64,000 bases of DNA from Halobacteriovoraceae bacterium (GCA_002712005.1 PASP01000004.1:33302-97301); one strand, 5' to 3'. Numbered from the stretch's first letter, positions 29,300 through 39,692 are shown. Made by a program: numbers and translations. The notes: generated by a model from the letters alone, not told the origin.

Positions 29300-30052
29300 A
29301 TGAAATATTTAGCATTTGTTACTCTTGTTTTTTGTCTTCTCTATCCTAATACTAGCTTTGGTTTCCTCAATATAGAGTCGCTTCGCCAGTCAAAGAATTA
29401 TACGGAGAAGTTTAAGGGCTCGACCCAACTTGGTGTCAGTGATGCTAATGGTAATGTGAATAAGACCATTCTCAGCCTATCTTCTCTCAACATGATCAAT
29501 CTTGGAAAGAGCAACTATATTGTTTTAGGTAGCTATAACTATGGGAAAAGTACCGGCGTTGAAGATGTGAATGATGGCCATCTTCATTTTCGATATACTC
29601 GAAATCTAGGAAGTGGACTTTTCCTAGAGCTTTTTCAGCAGACAGAATTTGATAAATTCCAAGACCTCAATGCCCGTTATCTCTTTGGTGCTGGTGCAAG
29701 ACAGCGTCTCTTTGAGAAAACAAAGCATGCCCTATTCTTAGGCGCAGGTGCTTTCTATGAGAAAGAAGAGCTTCAAGACTCTCCTAATCAAAATAATCCA
29801 CGAGGAAATATCTATCTCAGCTATGTATTTTCTAAACCTGACGAATATAGCGCGAGTGTGGTTACTTATTATCAACCCAATACGGAGAGATTATCAGATC
29901 ACCGTGTTCGCCTAAACTTAGGAATTGAAAGCTACTTCGGAGAAAATTTTGTTCAGCAGTGGGAGTATTCCCTATCGCGAGATAGCGCTCCACCAGCGGG
30001 AGTTCAAAGAACCGATAGTAAAGTTACGGCACAGATAGGAATAACCTACTAA
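29300..30052 (+). CDS. DUF481-type outer-membrane protein
   Basis: A signal peptide ending near SFGF leads to a beta-rich barrel with regular aromatic and glycine strands, typical of the DUF481 family (salt-induced outer-membrane type). The ATG at 29300 has AGG just upstream. It is divergent from arsC. Role unknown. Confidence 0.78.
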   Translation: MKYLAFVTLVFCLLYPNTSFGFLNIESLRQSKNYTEKFKGSTQLGVSDANGNVNKTILSLSSLNMINLGKSNYIVLGSYNYGKSTGVEDVNDGHLHFRYTRNLGSGLFLELFQQTEFDKFQDLNARYLFGAGARQRLFEKTKHALFLGAGAFYEKEELQDSPNQNNPRGNIYLSYVFSKPDEYSASVVTYYQPNTERLSDHRVRLNLGIESYFGENFVQQWEYSLSRDSAPPAGVQRTDSKVTAQIGITY

Positions 30053-30111
30053 TAGTGTCCGAAATATTTTGCTCTATAGCTTCACTGCCTAGAGTAAAGT
30101 AAAATAGCTTT

Positions 30112-31041
30112 ATGAAAGCTCGATCCCTGATCCTCAGTCTATTCATTCTTCTTTTTTCCTGTGGCAAGGAAGCCGATGAAGTAAGATCGGCCATCGAAGA
30201 GGCCCATTTTCTCTTAACAGAGAAGAATTGCTCTCAAGCAAAAGAAGTTCTTGATGAAATAGGTTATCAAGCGACAAATGCCGACTATATTGGAGCTTAT
30301 GCCTCCATGTATGGTTGTTTGGCCGGTTATTCAACGATTACCTTCTTTGCTGATGATATCGACCAACTCTCTGCGGATCAAAATGGACTCATGGGCTCTC
30401 TCACTCTTTTTAGCACTTCTGATGATATGACCTCACCTACTGATCCAGATTTTACCAATCTTCAGTTGGCGATAAGTACAATACTGTATGCTGGTAACCA
30501 AAGCTCATCTTCTTCGGCCAATCGAGAAACTGTATTCAATATCCGAGACAATACTAACCTCAATGTTCAGGCCATGTATATGATCCTAGTCAACCTAGGA
30601 AGATGGCTTAAATTTTACGGAAATCCAGACGTAACTGGGGAAAAAGGAGCAGGTCCCGATAGTAATACCTGTCTTTTCACCTACACTGATGGAGATGCTC
30701 TTCTTGCCCTTTCAGCAGGAGAAACGGGAAATTGCACAAATGTTAATAATACTGGAAGCTCTGATATGATGACCGGTGATCCCGTTGAAGAAAAAACGAG
30801 ACTTTGCCAAGGTATTGTCATGTTCACTAACTTCATCGACCTCTTGGCCAATGTTGAATTCTCCGGAGATCAAGCGGGAGACTTATCTGATATTGGTGAC
30901 ACCTTTGAAGAGGCCTGTGATGATATCGCTACAGCAGGTTATCCCTATTGTGATATGAGAGACCTATCAGGTTGCTTAGCTCGTGATATTGATGATCTCC
31001 AAGTATTTTCCGTGCTCCTTTTCGAAAGCAATTACAAATAA
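30112..31041 (+). CDS. Lipoprotein of unknown function
   Basis: The lipobox is LLFSC. A short tetratricopeptide-like helical segment follows (residues 25-80). The rest is acidic, with about ten cysteines spread along it. It is 59 bases downstream of the DUF481 gene on the same strand, perhaps on one transcript. No family is recognised. Confidence 0.68.
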   Translation: MKARSLILSLFILLFSCGKEADEVRSAIEEAHFLLTEKNCSQAKEVLDEIGYQATNADYIGAYASMYGCLAGYSTITFFADDIDQLSADQNGLMGSLTLFSTSDDMTSPTDPDFTNLQLAISTILYAGNQSSSSSANRETVFNIRDNTNLNVQAMYMILVNLGRWLKFYGNPDVTGEKGAGPDSNTCLFTYTDGDALLALSAGETGNCTNVNNTGSSDMMTGDPVEEKTRLCQGIVMFTNFIDLLANVEFSGDQAGDLSDIGDTFEEACDDIATAGYPYCDMRDLSGCLARDIDDLQVFSVLLFESNYK

Positions 31042-31058
31042 TCACTCCCTACTAAAAT

Positions 31059-31802
31059 CTAATATCTCTGTGATACCCTATTTTTCATTTTCCATTCTTC
31101 TTTGACTCTCTCGTGAAGGTGGCCAAGATGTTCAAAGGCATCTTCTTTTTGAGCTATGAGATTTTCATACTCTAGGCGATCTACTCCAGAAATTTCATGA
31201 CTATGAGAATAGGCGGTAACAATACTCTGAATTCTAGATCTGTACTTACTTTTCATGCGAGAAAGATTTCTCAAAAGTGAACGAAAGTTTGAATACTGTT
31301 CGGGCTCACTCACTGTATATTGCTGAATATCAACTTGATCAATCAGTTCTGAAGCGGAGGGAACCAGAGAGGATTCCCCACTGCGAGCAATTCCTTGGCC
31401 CAAAGAATAGGTGCCATTGAGTTCTTTTCTAAGCTCTTCTTTAAGCTTTCCCTTAATCTCAAGAACTTTCGCATCAATATAGTCTCGATCTCCTCTCGAG
31501 TCACTGCCTCTATGATTAACTTCTACAGATAAGTAACCTTTTTCCTTCTGATCGGCTTGGGCTTTTTTAAGCTCAGAGACTTGATCTCCTAGGGACTTCA
31601 CACCTTTATAGAGCTGCCAATTAAAAAGTAAGGAGCCAATAAGAACAAGACCAAAGACCACTGTAGGATTTAATCCGACAACCCTCTCTTTCATATTGAA
31701 ATGAGGGATATTTAATTCGATTCGTCTTTTATCAAGGGCAGCACTTTGCTTTTTATAGAGTTCACTCTTTCCCAATTTATTTAGATCTTTCTTTTCACTC
31801 AT
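31059..31802 (-). CDS. Membrane-anchored coiled-coil protein
   Basis: One transmembrane helix lies near residues 45-62, after a basic cytoplasmic tail. A long helical, charged periplasmic part follows. There is no signal peptide. Length 247. Family unknown; the topology suggests a structural or envelope-linking protein. It is convergent with the upstream lipoprotein gene. Confidence 0.62.
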   Translation of the reverse strand: MSEKKDLNKLGKSELYKKQSAALDKRRIELNIPHFNMKERVVGLNPTVVFGLVLIGSLLFNWQLYKGVKSLGDQVSELKKAQADQKEKGYLSVEVNHRGSDSRGDRDYIDAKVLEIKGKLKEELRKELNGTYSLGQGIARSGESSLVPSASELIDQVDIQQYTVSEPEQYSNFRSLLRNLSRMKSKYRSRIQSIVTAYSHSHEISGVDRLEYENLIAQKEDAFEHLGHLHERVKEEWKMKNRVSQRY

Positions 31803-31978
31803 GAGAAGCTCCAGAATATAACCATCATCTCTATCTCCTCAATATTCTAATCGAATCTTCTTAAATCAAAGAGTAACAGAGCTAAAGTACTGAAAGTTCG
31901 TAATTCAGTGTGCCCAAATAAAGTGTAAGCTATGAATAACCGATAAATAGAGACGAGTTGAAAGAGGATTTATTCGTT

Positions 31979-32455
31979 ATGGGCTTAAAAATTAAATTTA
32001 TTATAATTGCGAGTTGCATGAGCTTAACTCATGCCTTGGCCCTTGTAGAAAAAAGAGATATCCAAACCCTAGAATCTTTAATCACTCGTTACAAAGTCGA
32101 TGAAAAGAATACTCCAGGTGAGAAAGTAAAGTTATATGCCACTTTGGCCAAAGAGCTTGAGAGTTACCATTATAAGGACCAGGCCCTTCAATACTACGAG
32201 AAAGTAATTAATCTTTCACTTAGACCAAGCTTTAAAAGTCAAAATTTAGATATCGATCTATTGGGAGTCTACACTCAATACCTCTTTCTACTTGAAAAGA
32301 AAGATCCCATGAAGGCCCAAAGTTTTTATCAAGATACTCTATCCCCCTACCTAGAAAATCGCGATACCTTGGAAGCAAAAGAAATGAACCTTTTTGGAAA
32401 GATCACTTCGAAGCTCATCAAGATAATCAAAACAATATTAGCAATAGAAAAATGA
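31979..32455 (+). CDS. Secreted TPR-like helical protein
   Basis: The ATG at 31979 has AGAGGAT nine bases upstream. A signal peptide (about 20 residues) precedes a helical domain resembling tetratricopeptide repeats, with EKVKLYATLAKELE and DQALQYYEKVINLS. It overlaps the next gene by four bases and is the first of three coupled genes that end with a papain-like lipoprotein. Confidence 0.7.
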   Translation: MGLKIKFIIIASCMSLTHALALVEKRDIQTLESLITRYKVDEKNTPGEKVKLYATLAKELESYHYKDQALQYYEKVINLSLRPSFKSQNLDIDLLGVYTQYLFLLEKKDPMKAQSFYQDTLSPYLENRDTLEAKEMNLFGKITSKLIKIIKTILAIEK

Positions 32456-32835
32456 AGCGCCCCTTCTTTAATCAATATCAACTCGATAAAAAACTCAAAG
32501 AGCTCATTAAAGAAAAATCTTATTCACAGGCCTACACTTTAATCAAAGATCGTGATGCCACTCATCTCAATATAAATATTAAGCTTGAGCAAGATCTCCT
32601 CTATCAATTATCAAATGAGAAAAAAGGTAAACAAGCAAAGAAGCTCTATTGCGAAAGTATGCTTAAAGACTATCCAAAATCTCCTTCTATACCAGTTGAG
32701 GCCTGTCGTTATCTCAAAACAAGATCACTTAAATATGGGAACTTAAAGGATCTCCTAAAGAGGACTCAATCCGAACAACCTCACTTACATTATCTTATTG
32801 AAGCTCTACAAGATCTTTCTAAGGAGAAGAAGTGA
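32452..32835 (+). CDS. Small helical TPR-like protein
   Basis: The 127-residue product is helical and lysine-rich, with TPR-like periodicity. It has no signal peptide. The ATG sits inside the stop of the previous gene and the stop contains the GTG of the next, so all three are translationally coupled. Function unknown. Confidence 0.65.
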   Translation: MKRPFFNQYQLDKKLKELIKEKSYSQAYTLIKDRDATHLNINIKLEQDLLYQLSNEKKGKQAKKLYCESMLKDYPKSPSIPVEACRYLKTRSLKYGNLKDLLKRTQSEQPHLHYLIEALQDLSKEKK

Positions 32836-34016
32836 GAAGGTTAAAAACTCTCCTATTTCTTCTCTCATCCTTAGTGATTATATCTTGTAATCAAAATCAC
32901 CTTGGTGCATTTACTGCGGCAAAGAATTTAGTCAGTCTTCCCTTTAAGGGAATCAGTAATTACTTTTCAAATAACGAATATGACGACGTAGAATCAAGAG
33001 GTGGTGGAAATCTTACTTTTAGCGAAAGGACGATCGCCATTGACCAAGAGGATAACCCCAGTTGCGAAGCTGATCAGTCTTCAACTTCTCCTGAACTTCC
33101 TATAGAAGATTATGGCCAGTTAATGAATGAAACTCGAAATTTAGTTTGTAGTTGTAGACCTTTTGGTTCCTGCGATAAAGATCTTTGTTCGTGTGAAAAT
33201 CTATGCCCTGATAATTTTGACATCTTTAAAAGAGAACCTTATCAAAACTCTCTAGAGGATCTTTCCCAACCTGAACATTCTATAAGTTTTAGGAATGCAG
33301 ATGCTATGTATTTAAGCTCAATCCAAGGAACAAACGGTTACTGCTGGGGACATGCCTCTGTAACATCCAAATTTAATCGACTCGCTTTTTTTAATCCTGA
33401 AGACACTCAAATAAAAGAGGCCCTTAATGCGCCTCCTAATTCAGATGAACGAAATCAGGCGATTCAGTACTATAAAGACGTTATTGATCAGGTTGTTGAT
33501 AATAAGGTTACTTCAATACCAGGATTTAGAAACTTAAATGAATTCTCTGCTCATCCAGATCTACAAACCTATCTCGCTGACAAAGTCGCTAACTCCTGGG
33601 CTGAAAGGGCCATGTCTATGCAAGGGTTATCTACCGCCGTTAGGGCGAGGGCCATGGAACAAGAGGCCTCAGAACAATTTTTTAAGGAAATCATAAAAAA
33701 GATTGATCACAATCAACAACCTCAAATTGTTTTTAAAAAAGAAGGTGAACGCTTTAAAACTCACGCGGTACTTGTATCCGATTATAAAGTAGTCGATGAT
33801 GAAGTTATTCTATGTATTCGCGATAATAATTATTACCCGTTTAGAAATGCTCAATGTCTTCATCAAATGAAAATTATGAATGATGGCTCTATTAATTATA
33901 CAGAATGGGGAATCTTAGGGCGAGTAGAGTTGGCCCATAATGACAATCCCGATGCTATAAGCCAATTCCATGCACTACGTGAACATTGTGCTCAAACTAA
34001 AGATTGTCCCATCTAG
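32832..34016 (+). CDS. Papain-like cysteine protease lipoprotein
   Basis: The start is GTG at 32832, with AAGGAGAAGAA just before it and a four-base overlap with the previous stop. The lipobox is IISC. A cysteine-rich segment (CSCRPFGSCDKDLCSCENLC) may form disulphides or bind metal. The C-terminal half resembles C1 peptidases: NGYCWGHAS for the nucleophile, HAVLVSDY for the histidine and RDNNYYPF for the asparagine. It is probably a lipid-anchored peptidase; the substrate is unknown. Confidence 0.75.
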   Translation: MRRLKTLLFLLSSLVIISCNQNHLGAFTAAKNLVSLPFKGISNYFSNNEYDDVESRGGGNLTFSERTIAIDQEDNPSCEADQSSTSPELPIEDYGQLMNETRNLVCSCRPFGSCDKDLCSCENLCPDNFDIFKREPYQNSLEDLSQPEHSISFRNADAMYLSSIQGTNGYCWGHASVTSKFNRLAFFNPEDTQIKEALNAPPNSDERNQAIQYYKDVIDQVVDNKVTSIPGFRNLNEFSAHPDLQTYLADKVANSWAERAMSMQGLSTAVRARAMEQEASEQFFKEIIKKIDHNQQPQIVFKKEGERFKTHAVLVSDYKVVDDEVILCIRDNNYYPFRNAQCLHQMKIMNDGSINYTEWGILGRVELAHNDNPDAISQFHALREHCAQTKDCPI

Positions 34017-34030
34017 AAGAAGGATATGAC

Positions 34031-34085
34031 TCTTCCCAAGCCTCCACCTCGCCGTCGGTGAAGATAGAAGCTTGAGAAGGTTTTT
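34031..34085 (+). terminator. Rho-independent terminator
   Basis: TCTTCCCAAGC pairs with GCTTGAGAAGG around a structured centre (CACC/GGTG), followed by five T. It closes the papain-like operon, ahead of the convergent icd gene. Confidence 0.75.
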
Positions 34086-34092
34086 GTCTTAA

Positions 34093-36309
34093 TTAAAGAT
34101 TATCAATAATAGAATTAAGCGTAGTAGAAGGTCTCATCACTTTTTCAACAACTTCAGAGTTCGTGTGAAAATAGCCTTGAAGATCAACTGCATTCCCCTG
34201 AGCTCCATTTAGCTCTTCTACAATTGTCGATTCTTTTCCTGTCATTTCTTCTGCAATTTTAGAGAAATGATTTTTAAGTTCAGAATCTTTTTCTTGCTTA
34301 GCAAGTTCTTGTGCCCAATAAAGAGCAAGATAGAAGTGAGAACCACGATTGTCGAGTTCACCAACCTTACGTGATGGAGAGCGATTCTCATCGAGGAATC
34401 TTTCAGTCGCAGCATCTAGGCATTCTGCAAGAACTCCTGCTTTTGCATTAGATTCATTATTCGCTAAGTGTTCAAGTGAAACACCTAAGGCCAAAAACTC
34501 TCCTAAAGAATCCCAACGCAGGTGGTTTTCTTCTACGACTTGCTGAACATGCTTAGGAGCAGAACCACCAGCACCTGTTTCAAAAAGTCCTCCCCCATTG
34601 AGAAGCGGAACAATTGAAAGCATTTTTGCCGATGTTCCCAATTCAAGAATAGGGAAAAGATCAGTTAAATAATCTCTTAGAACGTTTCCAGTAGCTGAAA
34701 TCGTATCCTGTCCTTTTCTAATTCTCTCTACTGAATACTTGAGCGCTTCTGCAGGAGCTAGAATTTTAATTTCTAAGCCTTGAGTATCGTGATCTTCCAG
34801 AAACTTTTCTGTCTTAGTAATAACCTGAGCATCATGGGCCCTTTCAGAGTTTAACCAAAATACTACTGGCGTATCAGTAGCACGAGCGCGATTTACTGCA
34901 AGCTTAACCCAATCTTTTATAGCAATATCTCTAACACGAGACATTCTCCAGATATCACCTTCTTCTACAGTATGCTCCATTAAGCTCTTACCTGCAGCAT
35001 CTTTTACAACAACTTTTCCTCCTTGAGAAAGAATGAAAGTCGTTGGATGTGAACCATATTCTTCAGCTTTTTGGGCCATCAGTCCAACATTGGAAACAGA
35101 GCCCATTGTTGAAACATCATATTTTCCATTCTTCTTACAGTCTTCAATCGTAGCTTGATAGAAGGTTGCATAAGAACGATCAGGAATCAAAGCAACTGCT
35201 TCTTCTAGCTTTCCAGCTGGACTCCACATTTTACCGCCATCACGGATCACAACGGGCATGGAGGCATCGATGATCACATTATTAGGAACGTGGAGACATG
35301 TAATTCCTTTATCAGAATCAACCATCGCAAGCTCAGGTCTCTTCTTATAAACTTCATTAATATCAAAGATGATTTCTTCTTTCTTTGCATCCGATAACTT
35401 TTCGATTTTATCGTAAACATCTTTGATACCGTTGTTAGCATTAACCCCTAGTTCTTTAAATGTTTCAGCATGCTTTTCAAAGACATCTTTATAGAAAACC
35501 TCTACACAATGACCAAAGATAACAGGATCAGAAACATTCATCATGGTAGCTTTCATATGAAGAGAAAATAGGATTCCTTTCTCTTTCGCATTTTCGATTT
35601 CTTTTTCAATATATTCACGTAGAGCTTTTTTGCTCATGAAAGTTCCATCTACAATTTCCCCATCAGTTGTCTTTACACCACTTTTGAGAATTGTAGTCTG
35701 ACCATCCTTTCCTTGGAGCTCAATCGTTAATTCAGTTGCTTTCTCAGTCACAAGAGACTTTTCGTTTCCAAAGAAATCACCATCATTCATATGGGCCACA
35801 TGCGCTTGAGAGTTAGAGTCCCACTCTCCCATGCGATGAGGATTTTTTTGAGCGTAATTTTTAACAGCTCTTGGTGAACGACGATCTGAGTTTCCTTCTC
35901 TTAGAACAGGATTTACAGCAGAGCCCATAACCTTGGCGTACTTTTCAACGATGGCCTTTTCTTCATCAGTAGAAGGATTTGATGGGTAATCTGGTAAAGC
36001 ATAACCTTGAGCTTGTAATTCTTTAACCGCATCTAGAAGTTGTGGGAGGGAAGCTGAAATATTCGGAAGTTTGATAATATTAGCTTGTGAGTCTTTTACC
36101 ATCTCTCCTAGTAAAGAGAGGTCATCATTAATTCTTTGATCTTCTTTAAGATACTCTGGAAATTGAGAAATAATTCTACCTGCTAGAGAGATGTCCTTAG
36201 TTTCAACATCAATACCAGCGCTTTTGGTAAAACCTTTAACAATGGGAAGAAGGGAGAAAGTTGCTAAGGCCGGAGCCTCGTCTGTCTTGGTCCAAGTAAT
36301 TTTTGCCAC
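34093..36309 (-). CDS. icd: NADP-dependent isocitrate dehydrogenase, monomeric type
   Basis: The 738-residue length and the N-terminus [20 protein letters not shown] are characteristic of the monomeric IDH family, as in Vibrio and Corynebacterium, rather than the 45 kDa dimeric form. It converts isocitrate to 2-oxoglutarate in the TCA cycle, in the cytoplasm, with NADP. The start is GTG at 36309, with AAAGGATG upstream. It is a single gene with a terminator from the opposite strand just past its end. Confidence 0.96.
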   Translation of the reverse strand: MAKITWTKTDEAPALATFSLLPIVKGFTKSAGIDVETKDISLAGRIISQFPEYLKEDQRINDDLSLLGEMVKDSQANIIKLPNISASLPQLLDAVKELQAQGYALPDYPSNPSTDEEKAIVEKYAKVMGSAVNPVLREGNSDRRSPRAVKNYAQKNPHRMGEWDSNSQAHVAHMNDGDFFGNEKSLVTEKATELTIELQGKDGQTTILKSGVKTTDGEIVDGTFMSKKALREYIEKEIENAKEKGILFSLHMKATMMNVSDPVIFGHCVEVFYKDVFEKHAETFKELGVNANNGIKDVYDKIEKLSDAKKEEIIFDINEVYKKRPELAMVDSDKGITCLHVPNNVIIDASMPVVIRDGGKMWSPAGKLEEAVALIPDRSYATFYQATIEDCKKNGKYDVSTMGSVSNVGLMAQKAEEYGSHPTTFILSQGGKVVVKDAAGKSLMEHTVEEGDIWRMSRVRDIAIKDWVKLAVNRARATDTPVVFWLNSERAHDAQVITKTEKFLEDHDTQGLEIKILAPAEALKYSVERIRKGQDTISATGNVLRDYLTDLFPILELGTSAKMLSIVPLLNGGGLFETGAGGSAPKHVQQVVEENHLRWDSLGEFLALGVSLEHLANNESNAKAGVLAECLDAATERFLDENRSPSRKVGELDNRGSHFYLALYWAQELAKQEKDSELKNHFSKIAEEMTGKESTIVEELNGAQGNAVDLQGYFHTNSEVVEKVMRPSTTLNSIIDNL

Positions 36310-36464
36310 GATACATCATCCTTTATTTAAATTTTGAAATAATTTAACACTAAAGACACCAAATAAATAGCTCATGCCGCGCAACAAAAAGCACAATTAT
36401 GCGGATTTTACTTAATTTTAGGAATGAATTCTTACAAGCGAAGCGTCAACTTCAGATAGAAAAC

Positions 36465-36947
36465 TTAATCAAGAAGCTCGTTTAAATTATCGATTAAGGT
36501 ATCCAAAGTAAGATTGGCCTCTATGATTTTGGCATCGTTAACAGAAGAAAAGGGATCGCGAACAAAATCAAAGAATTCAGGTCTCTTTGATTTGATGAAG
36601 TCCTTGCCTTTTTCAGTTAGGGAAAGAAGCTTCACCCGATAATCATCTTCACACTCTTTTCTCTGAACAAAGCCATTCTTTTCTAAACGACTGATCATCC
36701 CTGTCATATTGGCCTTAGTCACTTGAAGCTGTTGGGCCAAATCAGAAGAACGGATGCTAATTCCCGTCTCTATCATGTGAAGAATCTTGATCTGATTAAA
36801 AGACAATTCTTTACTTATTTTCTTTGTAGCAATCAATTCGATCAAGTTAGAGAGTTGAACCACATTTGATATGAGTTGATGATGATGATCTGAAATCAAC
36901 TCAGGGGAAGGATTTATTTTAAAAATATCTCTATTTATTTTATTCAT
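36465..36947 (-). CDS. MarR-family regulator
   Basis: The winged-helix core shows IRSSDLAQQLQVTKANMTGMISRLEKNGFVQRKECEDDYRVKLLSLTEKG, split here by the recognition helix and wing. I chose the ATG at 36947 because GGAGGAG lies just before it; an upstream frame adds 16 residues. It follows the envelope redox operon by 66 bases on the same strand and could regulate it. Ligand unknown. Confidence 0.9.
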   Translation of the reverse strand: MNKINRDIFKINPSPELISDHHHQLISNVVQLSNLIELIATKKISKELSFNQIKILHMIETGISIRSSDLAQQLQVTKANMTGMISRLEKNGFVQRKECEDDYRVKLLSLTEKGKDFIKSKRPEFFDFVRDPFSSVNDAKIIEANLTLDTLIDNLNELLD

Positions 36948-37013
36948 GGTTTGGTTCTCCTCCTCTATTTTTAACCAAGAGTCACAGAAGTACAATTTAT
37001 GGAGGAAAAATTC

Positions 37014-37931
37014 TTATAATTCGAAGAATTTAATAAAAGAGAGTCCAATAATTTTTGAAAGCGTAGTATTCTTCGCCTTTGCGAAGAAGCTTTGGTCTTT
37101 ATAAAAGAGATTAAGTGAGTAACTGTCCATCAAATAACTCACGTTTATCCCCCCTTCCCAAAAGTAAGCTTTTTCACTCACAGAGTCTATCGGTCCTGAA
37201 ATCTCACGACTTCCTTCTCGTGAATAAAGGAGCGTTCCTCCAAATCTAATATCGCCATTCCAAGGGCTAATTCCCGCACCTAAAAGAAATGATCCTCCTA
37301 AGGAAGGTCTAACTGTGATCGAATCATTTTCTTGTTGAAATTCATTCTTAAAAGGTAAATGAAGCTCACTCATAAGAAGAAAGTCTAAATTTGAAATGAT
37401 TTTAACAAAGGAGAATCCTAAGGCAGTGGTAGAAAAGCCATTTCCTAGAGAGTCAGACCTTAAAGGCTTTTGAGCTTCATAAGTTGAAGTTGAGTGAGCG
37501 AAGGATTGCTCTAAATAAATATAACCTCTTGGTTTCCATTTACTATAGCCATATTCGGGCAAAAATTCATAAGCAACACGTGCCTTGATATCACCTAGAC
37601 CTGCACTTGATTCTTCTCTAAATGAGTTGCGATGAGTATTCATCTTAACAGGAAGAGTAAGTCCGATTTGCCATAGAGGTGATACGAGATAGGCAGCTGA
37701 CAAGGAAAGTGTTTCTATGACTTCTTGATTATTTTCTCTTCTCTTAGCTATTTCTCCCTGAGGATTCACATCATGAGTGATAGCAGCATTGGAGCCAGAT
37801 AATACAACCTGGGCTCGATTATCTCCAGTAATGAGAGAAGGCAAGCTCGCTCCTCCCCCACAGCAAGCGGCTGCCCATGAGGATGAAGAGGCAAGATAGA
37901 GAAGAATAGCAATTAAAGAGTAAGTCCCCAT
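37014..37931 (-). CDS. Outer-membrane protein with N-terminal Cys-Cys-Gly motif
   Basis: A signal peptide ending near SSWA is followed at once by ACCGGGASLPSL, so the mature protein begins with paired cysteines. The rest is beta-barrel-like. AGGAGG sits six bases before the ATG. It overlaps the previous gene by 19 bases and is the fourth gene of an envelope redox operon. Paired cysteines next to a redoxin suggest metal or thiol chemistry; this is inference. Confidence 0.7.
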   Translation of the reverse strand: MGTYSLIAILLYLASSSSWAAACCGGGASLPSLITGDNRAQVVLSGSNAAITHDVNPQGEIAKRRENNQEVIETLSLSAAYLVSPLWQIGLTLPVKMNTHRNSFREESSAGLGDIKARVAYEFLPEYGYSKWKPRGYIYLEQSFAHSTSTYEAQKPLRSDSLGNGFSTTALGFSFVKIISNLDFLLMSELHLPFKNEFQQENDSITVRPSLGGSFLLGAGISPWNGDIRFGGTLLYSREGSREISGPIDSVSEKAYFWEGGINVSYLMDSYSLNLFYKDQSFFAKAKNTTLSKIIGLSFIKFFEL

Positions 37932-38404
37932 TTAACCTCCTCTACCAGCTGATTCTCACGATCAAGAAGCTGAAAATGAATATCCCAATACCCCGGCATA
38001 ATAAAGAAGATCTCACGGGCTTCAAAGATTCCCTCTCCAACTTCAGTCACTTTTATAGGGAAACTTCCATGACCCATTGTGGGCATCCAAATTTTTAAAA
38101 AGACTTTATACTCGGGACTTATGGGATAACCACTCTCATCTAAAATAAGAAATAATAGTTTTGATTCATCTGCAACGAAAGGTCCCAAGCGCCATAGGGG
38201 TCGGACTTGATATCGATTCTCTCGCAACCATAGGCTTCCTTCCTCTTCAAAATTATCGGAGTTTAAAGTATCCCTATTTTGAATTTCCTCAGGAGTCTCA
38301 TCAGAAAGAAAAGGAGAATCACCACAAGAACTAAGATTTATTATTAAAGTAAATTTAATAAAAATAAGACAGTAGGATTTATACTTATTTATGAGATAAG
38401 ACAT
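37913..38404 (-). CDS. YtkA/FixH-like lipoprotein
   Basis: The lipobox is LSSC. The C-terminal 90 residues have MPTMGHGSFPIKVTEVGEG and MPGYWDIHF, which resemble the YtkA-like domain (FixH relatives) seen near copper and cytochrome oxidase genes. GGGAG precedes the ATG. Part of the four-gene operon 39458-37014. Confidence 0.75.
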   Translation of the reverse strand: MSYLINKYKSYCLIFIKFTLIINLSSCGDSPFLSDETPEEIQNRDTLNSDNFEEEGSLWLRENRYQVRPLWRLGPFVADESKLLFLILDESGYPISPEYKVFLKIWMPTMGHGSFPIKVTEVGEGIFEAREIFFIMPGYWDIHFQLLDRENQLVEEVKWGLTL

Positions 38405-38424
38405 TGGATTCTCCCTTCCCCTAA

Positions 38425-38871
38425 TTAATGCTGATGTCCACCACCATGACCATTGCCATCAGAAGAAAGAGGCACTCTCTGACTTCCTACTATGACTTCA
38501 CCTTGATCGTCAGATAACTTTACTCTTATTTCCCAATGTCCATTCATTCCATGAGTAAAGAAACGAGCATTTTGGATATCAAAGAGTCCCTCTTCTATTT
38601 CATAGGCATTCATGGCGGGACCTCCATGATTCATTCCATTTTCCATAATCATCCAAGAGTAAATATCAAGGTGATAGTCTGGTGAAACAAGACGATGTTC
38701 TGCATCTCCACGCTTCCAAAAAAGCATTTGAAAATGAGACGTCTCATTAGCGTAAGGTCCATCTACCCATGTAATGTCTGCACACAAGTTCGTTTTTCCC
38801 AAGTCAATGGGACAATGGGCGAAGCTCGAAAGTGAAAGAAGAAATAAAATCATAATGCTCATTCGTTTCAT
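38425..38871 (-). CDS. Secreted YtkA-like protein with His-rich tail
   Basis: I chose the ATG at 38871, where AGGAG lies upstream; a longer frame lacks a site. The signal ends near SSFA and the mature protein starts HCPIDLGKTNLC. The NGMNHGGPAM stretch, a glycine in GLFDIQ, and the tail GNGHGGGHQH suggest metal binding. It is similar in layout to the next gene in the operon. A metal-trafficking role is inferred only. Confidence 0.7.
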   Translation of the reverse strand: MKRMSIMILFLLSLSSFAHCPIDLGKTNLCADITWVDGPYANETSHFQMLFWKRGDAEHRLVSPDYHLDIYSWMIMENGMNHGGPAMNAYEIEEGLFDIQNARFFTHGMNGHWEIRVKLSDDQGEVIVGSQRVPLSSDGNGHGGGHQH

Positions 38872-38903
38872 GGAATCTCCTCTATTTAAAGAATGAATAT
38901 AAG

Positions 38904-39458
38904 TTATCTTTGGATATAACATCCGATTGATTTTTTATTGGTGTAACGAGGCTTTAAATCTTGAGCTAAATCACCCAAGACTTCTTGCAAATAGAACTTA
39001 TCTGCTTTTTCAGGATTTCTAGAGTTCGTAGCAGCTCCTTGATAGATAATCTCCCCTCTCTTATCCACCACAAAAATATGAGGTGTTTTTAAAGCAGAGA
39101 ATTGATTGGCAAATTTCAGGCTTTTATCAAGCAGGATGGGAAAGTTAATTTCAAATTGAGAAAAATAATCCATGGCCTTTTCTTTAGGAATGGCCTTATG
39201 AGAATGAAAGCCTATAAAACTAAATTGAGGGTATTTTTGCTGCAATTGATTTAAGTGAGTAAAGTGAGCTTGTGAACAAGGACATGAACTACTTAGAAAA
39301 TAGAGTATCGTATATTTTTTGGAGTCGATTTTAATACTCTTACTTTTGCCTTCACGTAAATCAATCCCTTGGAAATCATTCCTATATGCAGCATATCCAC
39401 TATTAAGAATAAGAAAAAATAAAAGTGCACTCTTGAATAAAGACTTCCCTAAATTCAT
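38904..39458 (-). CDS. Periplasmic redoxin (AhpC/TSA-like)
   Basis: I chose the ATG at 39458, with AGGAG seven bases upstream. A signal peptide is followed by a thioredoxin-fold protein with SSSCPCSQAHF as the redox site, LDKSLKFANQF, and TPHIFVVDKRGEIIYQG (cis-proline and central strand). It is the first gene of the envelope redox operon. The CPC site instead of CxxC is unusual. It probably acts as a thiol oxidoreductase or peroxidase in the periplasm. Confidence 0.8.
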   Translation of the reverse strand: MNLGKSLFKSALLFFLILNSGYAAYRNDFQGIDLREGKSKSIKIDSKKYTILYFLSSSCPCSQAHFTHLNQLQQKYPQFSFIGFHSHKAIPKEKAMDYFSQFEINFPILLDKSLKFANQFSALKTPHIFVVDKRGEIIYQGAATNSRNPEKADKFYLQEVLGDLAQDLKPRYTNKKSIGCYIQR

Positions 39459-39641
39459 AAAATTTCTCCTAAGAAATAGAAATCTACAGATAGCGAAGAG
39501 AGAGGGCTCCGCCAATGCAGCAGATTGTTGCACTCTCATAAAAACAAACACTTAAGGCGGTCCTCTACCCATTTTTTCCTTAGCAATCGGAGTTTGAATT
39601 CTAAAATAGAAGTAATATAAATAAAAAATTAAGGAACCCTA

Positions 39642-39692
39642 ATGATCAAGAATCTACTTTTCTTTTCTTTCTTCCTGCTTTCTCAAAGCTCC
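39642..39692 (+). CDS. Possible lipoprotein-like short peptide ending at TGA
   Basis: ATG with AGGAACCC upstream opens a 16-codon frame, MIKNLLFFSFFLLSQSS, then TGA where a lipobox cysteine would be expected. Five codons later a TAG follows. It could be a fossil of a small lipoprotein with a TGC to TGA change, or chance. The terminator downstream supports some transcript here. Confidence 0.25.
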
